64,000 nt of DNA, taken from Macrocybe gigantea (lineage: Eukaryota; Basidiomycota; Agaricomycetes; Agaricales; Callistosporiaceae). Under the pieces are notes generated by a model, which was given only the letters and a program-made list of their open reading frames with translations, did not search any database and had not been told where the DNA came from. The translations under genes were made by a program, and so were the position numbers. Below, piece by piece: positions 33,931 through 42,874 of the stretch (positions are counted from its first letter, which is position 1; every line of letters starts with the position of its first letter). The stretch spans positions 33,880 through 97,879 of the forward strand of contig SJRY01000211.1 in assembly GCA_011319805.1 (NCBI GenBank), written 5' to 3'.

Positions 33931-34060
33931 GACCTAACTAGGACTCAACCAGGACTCAACCAGGACTTTACAGAAACTCCAGAAACTCAACAAGGACCCA
34001 ACAGGGACTCAACAGGGATGCCAGGAGAACAGGGGGGGAGTGTCATGTACTCAGTACCTG

Positions 34061-35096
34061 CTCCCCCTGATCCAGGAATTAATCGACAAACTGAAGGGAG
34101 CGAAATTCTTTACAAAGCTTGACATCCGATGGGGATACAATAACGTCCGCATGAAGGAAGGCGATGAATGGAAAGCCGCATTTCAGACAAACCGGGGAAT
34201 GTTCAAACCCCTGGTCATGTTCTTCGAACTGACAAATTCACTGGCTACTTTCCAAACCATGATGAATATGATCTTTAAAGACGAAATCGATCAGGGACAC
34301 ATAGTAATCTACATGAACGACATTCTCATCTTCAATAAAGATTTGAATGAACACAGATGACTCGTTCAATGCATGTTGGAAAAGCTAAAGAATAATAAGC
34401 TCTATCTGAAACCTGAGAAATGCTCCTTTCATCAGCTGGAAGTAGAATACCTTGGAATGATCATCTCAGAAAACGGCATCAAGATGGATCCTGTTAAGGT
34501 TGAAGGCATCAAAGGATGGCCAAAACCCACCTGTAAAGGGGACATCCAGCAATTCCTAGGCTTTTGCAACTTTTACCAGCGGTTCACAAATATCGCAAAA
34601 CCTTTGACAGAGCTGACCAGAAAAGCCAACTGGACATGGGGAAAGGCCCAAGACAATGCATTTGATGGATTAAAGAATCAGATCTGTTCAGCACCAATTA
34701 TCATAATGCCCCAAGATGATAGAAAGTTCTGAATGGAAGTCGATGCCTCGAATTATGCAATTAGAGGCATCCTTTCACAGGAACAATCCAACGGTACCTA
34801 GAGACCAATGGCTTTTATGTCAAAGTCATTGAACCCAATGGAACAGAACTATGAGATCTATGACAAAGAGATGCTCATGATCATGACCAGACTTGAAGAA
34901 TAGCACTAATACCTTTGTGGTGCTAAACAGAAATTCGAGATTTGGACAGACTATAAGAATCTCGAATACTTCTGGAAGCCTCAGAAGCTGAATCACAAGC
35001 AAGCTCATTGGATCTCGGAACTTCAGGACTACGACTTCATTCTGGAGTACAAACCCAGGAAATCGATGATGAAGGCAGACAGTCTGTCAAGATGAC
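34061..35096 (+). pseudogene. Gypsy A reverse transcriptase (rest) and RNase H
   Basis: RT resumes with [11 protein letters not shown], then [21 protein letters not shown]. The catalytic box reads VIYMNDIL (expected YMDD or YIDD), so one catalytic Asp is Asn. FLGFCNFYQRF and the connection follow. RNase H starts around EVDASNYAIRGILSQ (~34735), with YEIYDKEML. Stops at 34358, 34730, 34800 and 34903 break the frame. Inactive. Confidence 0.88.
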
Positions 35097-35149
35097 TAGA
35101 CCATGAGAAGGGGAGAACAATAATGAAAATGTCATACTCCTAAAACCAG

Positions 35150-36365
35150 AGAATTTTCACTGGATTTTCATGGCGAAGATCACACCGACGCCAGAATTTC
35201 AGGACATTTTGGACCAGATCAAATGGGCTTGGAAACAAAGAGAACCTGAGATCTGGAAACATCTTGATGAAGGTGAACATGGCTGGGAGGAAAACGACTG
35301 AATCATTACATGGCTAAAACAGTACTATGTTCCCAAAAGCCAAAAGATAAGGGAACAGATTATTGAAATCCATCACTTGGATCAAATCTCAGGACACCCA
35401 GGACAAATAAAGATACACAAGTTGATCACGTGTAACTTCTGGTGGCCCAAAATGATGAATGACATCAAGGTGTATGTCAAAGGATGTGACAAATACCAAC
35501 AAATGAAAATCATCAGAAATCAGAAGCATGTCCTGCTTCACCTGAATGAGGTACTGAAGGAACCATGGGAGATCATATCCATAGATCTGATTGGACCCCT
35601 CCCTGAATCTCAAGGGTTCAATGGCATAATGGTAACGGTAGATCAGTTCACGAAAGGAGCCAAATTCATACCGGTCAATATAGAAATCATGGCAAAAGGG
35701 GTCACTTGCAATCTACACGACACTATATTCCTGAACTATAGGCTTTCCAAGAAAGTTATTAGTGACAGAGGATGGCAATTCATCTCCGCATTTATGACAG
35801 ACCTCTATGCACTTCTGAGAATCAAAGGAGCTCCTTCGATGCCATATCATCTACAGACTAATGGACAAACAGAATGAGTCAATCAGGAACTTGAACAGTA
35901 CCTGAAGCTTTTTGTAAATCATTGGCAAATAGACTGAGCAGATTGGCTACCCATGGCTGAATTTTCCTACAATAACCGAATTGACTTGGTGACTGGATAC
36001 TCCCCATTTTATTTAAACCACGAGTGATATCCGTATACTGGAAAAGAACCTCCGAAGCATAACGCTAAGTCACAAACTGCTGAGGAGTTCACCAAAATGA
36101 TGAAGGAAATTCAAACCAAGGCCGAGACTTCCCTCTTAAAAGCTGCAGAGACAATGAAATGGACATATGACCGGAAACAGAAACCCATCCGAGAATATCA
36201 TGAAGGCGATCAGGTCTGGCTGGAAGGAACAAATATCACAACTGACCAGCTGACTGATAAGCTTAATGACAAGTGGTTTGGTCCATTCAAAGTCAAATGG
36301 CGAATTGGAGACTCAGCATATGAACTCAAATTACCAGAACACTAGAAGATTCACCCTGTCTGAAA
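35150..36365 (+). pseudogene. Gypsy A integrase
   Basis: The HHCC module is degraded: GHPGQIKIHKLI, then GCDKYQQ where CDKCQ is expected. The catalytic core has IDLIGPLPES, then VISDRGWQFIS, then the QTNGQTE region. GPFKVKW and LKLPE of the C-terminal domain follow near 36285-36340. TGA stops occur at 35876 and 35936. It is preceded by a frameshift relative to RT. Confidence 0.85.
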
Positions 36366-36450
36366 TGAATCTGAACTCACTCTGTACACGGCACCGGCGT
36401 TTCCACAACAAAAAGCAGTAACAATCCTTAAATAACCTCCTCCCATCATC

Positions 36451-36675
36451 ATGGAAGGAGAGAAGCAATATGAAGTAGAAGCTGTTGTAAATTCCCAATG
36501 GAACAGAGAGAAATTGCAATATAGAGTACATTGGAAGGGCTACCCTATGGAAGACACTACTTGGGAGCCCACCAAAAACGTCAGCGAAGATGCACTGAAT
36601 GCAGTCACAAAATTTTATTGCGAGAATCCTGAGGCGCCATCCCTGGAGAAAGGACAATATCAGCTACCACCATGA
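36451..36675 (+). pseudogene. Gypsy A chromodomain
   Basis: YEVEAVVNSQW, LQYRVHWKGYP and DTTWEPTKNVS form a clear chromodomain (aromatic Y, W, W cage positions present). Chromodomains steer integration toward methylated-histone chromatin, which fits the nested setting. It is followed in the same frame, after TGA, by the ORF at 36691. Confidence 0.88.
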
Positions 36676-36690
36676 CCCACACCAAAGAAG

Positions 36691-36930
36691 GTGGTACATA
36701 CCCGTCTCTATCAAACCCAGTCACCAAAGGTCCTCTTCGACCACACAGCTAATGAAGTCTGGGTCTACTCACGCGATCAACAAATGAAGATGCTCCTGAA
36801 GAAGAGGACCCTTACCGGCTGGATGGCGGACCTGAAGGAAGTCGAAGACCACCTGGACATGGCCTGGCAGGCATGGCAGCAGCATCGGAATCAAAAAATT
36901 ATAGGCGAGGACAAGTGCGAGCAGAACTAG
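36691..36930 (+). CDS. Small ORF after the chromodomain of gypsy A
   Basis: 79 codons beginning MVHTRLYQTQSPKVLFDH, in the same frame as the chromodomain but separated from it by TGA. Nearly identical sequence, including the same TGA, occurs in element D (63492-63253). Charged and probably helical, with no known domain. It may be read through as an integrase C-terminal extension or be a separate product. Confidence 0.5.
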   Translation: MVHTRLYQTQSPKVLFDHTANEVWVYSRDQQMKMLLKKRTLTGWMADLKEVEDHLDMAWQAWQQHRNQKIIGEDKCEQN

Positions 36931-36988
36931 AAGGATGATGAGGAAGAAGAACATGATTGCAAGGACGCAATCCCTAAGAGGGGGGTAA

Positions 36989-37403
36989 TGTTACTATTTC
37001 AGGACTAATTGTTATCTTGACGACAGACACGTGACTCAAGAACCACATGATGAACACGTGATTGAAACCATGATGTGACAAATAAGACATAATGTAATGA
37101 CTCGAGGAAACCCTGTGACAACGACGCATCAGCGTTGATCAGGGTAAAGGGTTATTATGCAGCACCTGCAGGCAACGTGCGGAGTGCAGTCAAATCCTTA
37201 CTCGTGCAGACAAGGGCCTAGGGTTTCATGTAACACAAGGATAGCATAGTCGTGGTCCATGCTCAGTAGTCGTAATATATAAATACCTAAAATGTACATA
37301 GTAGAACTCAGCTTCGAGCTGGCTAGTAATAGCATTCTTAATCCCCACCTCTCCTCTTAAGTTAGTTAGAGTGACTTGCACGCAGATATAGTTTTGCATA
37401 GCA
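36989..37403 (+). repeat. 3' LTR of gypsy A (415 bp)
   Basis: TGTTACTATTTCAGG... to ...TTTTGCATAGCA, preceded by a purine tract (AAGAGGGGGG). U3 has CACGTG twice plus CACATGATG and ATGATGTGAC. TATATAAATA at 37276-37285. Confidence 0.9.
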
Positions 37404-37497
37404 ATGCTGCGCCAGGCTGTGTGGTAGATAATGAGAAAGAAAGATAAGATAAGGAAAATAAATAGTCCATTAGGTGGCATCCATAATACTACCAACT
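37404..37497 (-). repeat. Fragment of the 320-bp-family LTR
   Basis: GAAAGATAAGATAAGGAAAATAAATAGTCC and a following GGTGGCATC match the terminal ~90 bp of the solo LTR at 12878-13198. Diverged and truncated. Confidence 0.65.
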
Positions 37498-37499
37498 TC

Positions 37500-38110
37500 A
37501 ATCATAGCCAGAGGCCTGTCCTCTGCCTTTGCCTGCCATTTGTGACAGCTATCATAGCTACATGCTAGTTTTTTGCCATCTCCAACAGCTGTTGTCACTA
37601 CAAGCCCATCTCCCTCTCTAGCCTGCCATCTGCAATGGACTTGATAGCTATACACATAGCTTAGCTCATCTGTGATGGCCATTGTTGCTTGCTGCCCATA
37701 TCTTGCTATTTCTATTATAGCTGCACACCTGTCTCCTATTCTAGCCTATCACTGGTAATGGCCCTGGTAGCTATATGCCAGTCTTTTCTTACTTGCAATA
37801 GTCATCATTGCCAGCTGCCTACATCACCACTTCCATTGTAGCTACTCACCTGTCTTTTGCTCTCATGTGCCATGCTCTGGATTCTTGGATGCCACTTGCC
37901 AACACTTAAATATTGCCTAGGACCATTATTGCTATACCTATGTGTACCTGCCTTCTACCTTTACCAACTTCTGTTGCAGTTGCATGCCCCTCTTTTACTT
38001 TTGTGCACCACTCTCAGAGTTTCTGATGCTGCCAGCCACCATTTGGCCATTGCCTATAACCCTCAAATCTCTCCCCTTGCCATTAGTCACTGCTTATACC
38101 TAGTCTTATT
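37500..38110. repeat. Degenerate ~120-bp tandem repeat
   Basis: Blocks such as CTGTCTCCTATTCTAGCC, ATGGCCCTGGTAGCTATA and GCTGCCCATATC recur at about 120-bp spacing (starts near 37515, 37606, 37729, 37851). No gene seen. Confidence 0.55.
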
Positions 38111-39373
38111 GCCAGCAGCTTGTCTTTAGTCTAAGCCTGTTGCCTTGCTCTTGTTACTATCCCTGCTGTATGTAGCAATGCATTAGTTACAAATGATGTT
38201 AGTATGGTAATAATTTAATTTTTGGTTGATTTTCAACACTTTTGCTTCTGGTAAGGGTGACTGTGACTATTGAGGTCTTAGTGATCAAATCCCCAGATCC
38301 AAAGACCTCAACAGTCAAACCCCTGAACCCTGAGGTCTTTGAGCTCAGGAGTTCAATGATTCATGCCATTGCTTATAGAATAGGGCTATGGCTGAAGCCA
38401 TTCAGGTGTATTAAAGGACTCTGGCTTGAATTCCAGGGATCATATCTTAATAGATAATACAGTGCTTTTATAAGATTAATTATATAAATTACAATATGCA
38501 AAACTCTATAAATTGAAAGCTATAATATAGTAGATTCTAAGCCTAAAAATATCTAAGACTTTAGTGTAGTGGTTGTGGAAATAATTGGATTGCAAGTTGG
38601 AATAAAAATGATATTTGCTGACCAAGTTTTTCTCATAGTACTAATATTATGAATATATAAATCATAGTCATTTAAGCATGAAAATAATATAGGATTGATA
38701 TTATATATACTGTTATTAACAGCACCAAGTGGTCTCAACTAATAAAATTAGATGCTAGCTTTCTGAGAGTAATTTGATGGCTTGCACTTTTTTATATTAG
38801 TCATTCTACTATGAGTGACTGTTGTATACATTCAGTTACAGTAAATGACAGTTGGAAAACTTACTAAATACCCTTTATAATAGTCATTTACTTCTACTTA
38901 TAGTCACTATCATATACTGTATAGACAATCCATGATGCTGGCTTATAGTCAACAATCCAGAACCATGATCAATTTCTTACTGCTATCACTATAGAAAATC
39001 CATTACACTAGCTTATACTCAATAACAGCAAGTGACCATCATTGAGCATAAGCCAGCATCATTTACAGTAAGTGAGTATCACACAAGTATTATGGCCTGG
39101 ACTATAACACCAGTGTGATAATCCATATACTGACTAATCAAGACTTACTAATAAGATAAACTATTTCTCTAACCACTACTATATCCTATCAATAGCAGTC
39201 TTAGAAGGGCAAGCAACCAGCAAATGAACTTTTTGTATATATCATCTTTGAATATAATGGATATTAGACCAATTTCAAAGCCTTCTTTATAGCCATCTGA
39301 GCATCAGCAGTGTGTTCTAAAGCCTAATCAAGTTTACACTGCATTGGATAGCTAGGTTGGGAGCAATAGCTGA
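38111..39373. other. AT-rich unclassified DNA with an inverted repeat
   Basis: No credible gene. 38932-38952 and 39042-39062 are an imperfect 21-bp inverted repeat (ATGATGCTGGCTTATAGTCAA and the complement of ATGATGCTGGCTTATGCTCAA), with a third related block at about 38997-39020. Confidence 0.5.
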
Positions 39374-39685
39374 GTGCTTAGCAAACAGAAGCATGAGGCC
39401 ATAACTTTGAAAATGGCTAAAGAGTGTGTTCACAAATTCAAACTATTTGCAAACAAGTATTATCTACCTTTTTCATATGAAGATCTCAAAAATGCCAACC
39501 AGCATATGAATAAGAATCTTGAACATTTTGAGAAGATAGTCCAAGAGCACCTTGGTTCCAGCATTCTGAACTGGTCCTTTTCTAGACAGTGCTATAATAA
39601 TGCAGATAAACTATTGTTTTTTTATTTTAGTTATTGCTGCTGGAATGACATAATAAGGAATAAATATGCAATCGATCATATTTAA
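39374..39685 (+). CDS. Hypothetical 103-codon ORF
   Basis: Open frame starting MLSKQKHEAITLKMAKEC. Lys- and Asn-rich, with a helical-looking N-terminal half and an aromatic C-terminal part (LLFFYFSYCCW). Not recognised. It may be chance or a relic exon in AT-rich DNA. Confidence 0.25.
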   Translation: MLSKQKHEAITLKMAKECVHKFKLFANKYYLPFSYEDLKNANQHMNKNLEHFEKIVQEHLGSSILNWSFSRQCYNNADKLLFFYFSYCCWNDIIRNKYAIDHI

Positions 39686-39846
39686 GAGTGATATAATATC
39701 CTACCTTTAGATAGAGAAGGACTTCATCAGCCTGGACATTGATAGAGATTATTCAGCCTATTGTGGTGCATCATCTGATATGGGTGACAAGAGGGAAAAA
39801 AAAAAAGACTTTTTTAAAAATGGGGAGAGATGGAGAGGGAGAATAC

Positions 39847-40193
39847 TCACTCTTCAGAGCACAACTGACCTTGGTGATGGACGGTGATTGAAACAGATCT
39901 GCCAAGGCAGGCAGAAAGATCGACATCTTGGTATATACAGCTATGAGATTGATAATGAGTGTAACATGCAATGTACTGATCTGAATGACAGTGGTTAAAT
40001 ATGGCCATTTTGATGGCTGGGGTTGGGCAGGTTGATGACATTCAAAATTGATGGCAATCCAAGTCTGGCTTTTTAGATTTTGCAAATGGCTGTTGAGGCT
40101 GGCAATGTCCTGGATATGGATGATGTGTGGTACTTCATCCATCGTCCACTGTGGAAAACTGTGCAGATATTCTTTCATATAGTACATTAACAT
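39847..40193 (-). pseudogene. 3'-5' exonuclease (DEDD family, RNase D/WRN-like) relic
   Basis: The frame has IHIQDIASLNSHL, then WIAINFECHQP, where exonuclease motif I (D-x-E) reads N-F-E. On minus the codons are ATC-AAT, consistent with a CG-to-CA change from ATC-GAT. Next come TTVIQIST and TLIINLIAV, then LADLFQSPSITKV, matching the QIST...L(I)DL...LF.(D/N)P.I.KV pattern of this family. Only the first ~100 residues are present; the Asp of motif II region and motif III are not visible. Active enzymes trim 3' ends of RNA or DNA. Confidence 0.6.
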
Positions 40194-40497
40194 ATAGGGG
40201 TGGGGGTAAGGGTGATAAGGTTTTTTTTATAGCGCATCATGGCTAGACCTATAAAAAGCTAATCAGCTGAAGCTTAAAATGACAGAGAAGGTCGTAAGCA
40301 GCAAATGAGTGTAAACTTGGCACTGGTCAAAAACATATTGACCGAAGCTAGAAAAAGAAAGTGTGATGCTTGCCTGGGATGACCGCTCTCCATTGAATTT
40401 GTTTAAAAAGACAAGCTTTTGTCATTTTAAAAGGCTGCATGACATGTGACAGATGAATTGAATTAATTGCTACCATTTTTGTACAAGACGAATCTGT

Positions 40498-42037
40498 TTA
40501 GAAATCAGAAAAGTGGGAAATGATCACCCGCAATGGGCCAACAGTGGCTGATTTGATGCAACATAGCACCTGTCTGTCCATATTCCATAGAAAGCTAGAG
40601 CTGTAGCAACCAATGTTCTGTTCCAGATCATAGACCAATGCACATGATGCATGGATCGAGGACAATGTCCCCTTGTCCATTATCATGACCAATTGATCCA
40701 GACATAGCAAAAAGATGAATGCGAGAGCCAGTTCTTGCAGACCTGAACCTTTGTTATGGTCCAGGCAATTTCGATGTCTCTGGTGCATGTATGCTATGTG
40801 CTTCCAGATCATGGCCATGTCATTTGAGAAGGCTTCAGAAAGTGCCTTGTCCAGTCTTTTTCACCTAGCAAGCATGTTACTCCATGGAGCAGTGAGGTGG
40901 GCATCATGGGCATTCTCTTTGTTCACCAGTGAATTGCACAACCGGTTGTCAGCTGTCTGCCTTTCTTGCATTGCCCCATTGAGCAGATCATCCAATATGA
41001 ACTGGCAAGGCAGAGCATGTTTGAGCAACTGAGAGTCTGATGTAACTGCCAAATGCTCTAGTCGCTTTGCCTCTGCTTTCCATAAGGGAGTGGTGGGGTA
41101 TTGGCATATGCTTACATCATGGTCCACAGTCTCGAGGTTGACCTTCAGGCCTGACTTGCCCATTTCAAAAACCTTGGACAGCCTGGAACGATGATATATC
41201 ACAAGCATGGGAAAAAAAACTCACCTGAGATCCATGGCCCATGCTTCCAAGCTAGAGGGCCCATAAAGGTAGATGGCATTGTCATGCAGATCCAAATAAA
41301 GAGATGCAAGCTGTGCATGCCTCATGGGGGCCAGGGTGGCTTGCTGAAGGATGCATGTGAGCTCGCTTTGGTTGTGCTGTATGAGGTGCATAATGTGCAG
41401 GGTCAATGACTGAAAGCCAAGGTCCAGAGGTGATGGAGAGTTGTCCATATTGTAGAAAGAGGAAACAATATCTGACTGCTATATTGCCATGATAACGTCA
41501 CTGTCTGGATCATCAACAAATGGTTTCAGAATGCGCTCATTGTCTGCTGTTGAATATATGATGATGCTGATGTAGCCATGCAACACAGAGTATTCAACTG
41601 CCTCAAACTTGGTTGCAGGTGAATGACTTGGGCCAGAGGAATCAATGGCAAGGGGACTCACCTTTTGAATGTTGGTGGAGAGTCTGTATGGGTGACATGA
41701 CAGCTGCACTGGGGTGAATCAATTGGTCAAAGGAAGAGGGGGATGCATATGAGGACAGGCCTGAGGATGACATTAGTTGGCATCCCACACACATCACACA
41801 GATCCCTGTTGGGGGACTTTTATGTGCACTTGGCCTTTGGGCAGCATGCTGAATGGATCTGTGGAGAATCGAGTGATGAAACTGCCCAGGAGCATGTATA
41901 AGAGCCATAACAGGAATGAGGAGGCCGAAAAGGCTCTGCTTGATGGAATAACAGAATTGAGCTATGAGTCACTGTATCCTGTGCTGACCAATGGACTGCA
42001 GAGTCTCTCTTAGGGTAGAATTCAATTGCAGTTTGAA
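40498..42037 (-). pseudogene. Unrecognised gene relic, 3' part (interrupted by gypsy C)
   Basis: Minus-strand coding-like pieces at 41908-41642, 41709-41479, 41448-41221, 41179-40861 and 40858-40498. A clean intron (GTGAGT...TTCCAG, about 41222-41180) joins AWAMDLR to LSKVFEMGKSG. Stops and frameshifts separate the rest. The reading continues upstream across element C: EAG at 51.5 kb joins FKLQLNSTLRETLQ at 42.04 kb once the LTR element and one GCCAG are removed. No domain recognised; the protein looks soluble, helical and Leu-rich. Confidence 0.5.
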
Positions 42038-42042
42038 GCCAG

Positions 42043-42362
42043 TGTTAGGCTAGATGAATCTCAGAAGGACTTGGGCAGACTAAGTGCGAGAGTGGTCTTG
42101 AGATGATGGCAAAAGGAATATTAAGCCTAGTGCTACTGGTACATCTGGGAGTCCTTATATACATTACAGTACTCAAGCACGGACCATGGGCTGCGCAATG
42201 CTGTGGACTGCGGATGAGTAAGACTGGAAGGAGATGACTCAGAATGACTAGGGAAGTGGGATGACTCGATGGCTGCACGCTGCGCAGCATGACGGAGGAG
42301 ATAAGGGATGTGGGAAAGATAAGATAGGAAAATGAATGGTCCTTTGGGCGACGTCTGTAACA
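42043..42362 (-). repeat. 3' LTR of gypsy C
   Basis: TGTTAGGCTAG...CTGTAACA on plus, 320 bp. A purine-rich AGAGAGGGTGA precedes it on minus (polypurine tract). TATATAAGG on minus at 42162-42154. Confidence 0.95.
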
Positions 42363-42399
42363 TCACCCTCTCTGTAGATTCGCGTCCTCATGAAAAACC

Positions 42400-42798
42400 T
42401 TAGTCCAGCTGTCCCCACCCAGTATTGGTCTCCCAGGCAGTCGCAGCATGCGGGGCCCATGTATGAATGAGCTCTTCATTATAGGCGTGGATGTGATGGA
42501 GTGTGGTGGTGAGGAGTTTAAGTCGCTGGTTTTCTGTGCGAAACATTTCCATCGCCTTGCGAAGCGTGATACGTTCAGCTGCAGTGGGGCCGGTCCCATC
42601 AGGGGTTTGCCTGGTCCAGAGGTGTGTGCGGATGGTCATAACATAGCACATATATGCACCAAGTGTGATGGTGAGGGGGTCCATGTAGTCGCTAGCATTG
42701 AGAATCCTTGCCAGATTCTCGAGGTCGCTTGGGCGGTTGGGGGTAGGTGCGTGGCTGCCCTCGCTGCTGTCGATGCTGATGGGGGCGTTGGTGGTCAT
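42400..42798 (-). CDS. Intact 132-codon accessory ORF at the 3' end of gypsy C
   Basis: Starts MTTNAPISIDSSEGSHAP and runs without a stop to 42400, ending just before the polypurine tract. A Ser/Pro-rich N-terminus is followed by a helical segment (LENLARILNASDYMDPLTITL) and a basic/helical part (AAERITLRKAMEMFRTENQRL). It is not a chromodomain. It is open although the neighbouring pol carries several stops, so it may be an additional gene of the family. Function unknown. Confidence 0.6.
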   Translation of the reverse strand: MTTNAPISIDSSEGSHAPTPNRPSDLENLARILNASDYMDPLTITLGAYMCYVMTIRTHLWTRQTPDGTGPTAAERITLRKAMEMFRTENQRLKLLTTTLHHIHAYNEELIHTWAPHAATAWETNTGWGQLD

Positions 42799-42874
42799 GA
42801 AGTGCGATTTTTGGTCTTCTTCCCTCTTGTCGTGATCCTTTTATCCTAGTTCGCAGTCTTCTTTAGGAAGTGGT

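Larger units (their letters stand above)
31442..34052 (+). mobile_element. 2.6-kb TIR element, non-autonomous relative of the KDZ-type element
   Basis: The ends are ~30-bp inverted repeats: GAGCCCATCACACTCCCC at left, and the complement of GAGTACATGACACTCCCC at right, both followed by C-tract TGTTCTCCT. An 8-bp duplication AGTACCTG flanks it. The end GAGTACATGACACTC is nearly the same as GTGTACATTACACTC of the 8.5-kb element. Order inside: subterminal repeats, tRNA-like cassette, C-rich block with intron signals, short exon-like tail, subterminal repeats. I found no transposase. Confidence 0.85.
27942..37403 (+). mobile_element. Chromodomain Ty3/gypsy element A, degenerate, split by a TIR element
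   Basis: 5' LTR, leader, gag, protease, RT, RNase H, integrase, chromodomain and 3' LTR are in the usual chromovirus order. The net length is about 6.8 kb without the 31442-34060 insertion. In-frame stops are mostly TGA replacing CGA. Flanking 5-mers (ATTGT at 27937-27941, ATGCT after 37403) do not match, so no target duplication is preserved. Confidence 0.9.

Noticed and set aside
27937..37408. Target-site duplication for gypsy A
   Set aside because: Flanks ATTGT and ATGCT do not match; the element may be a recombinant, so no duplication is claimed.
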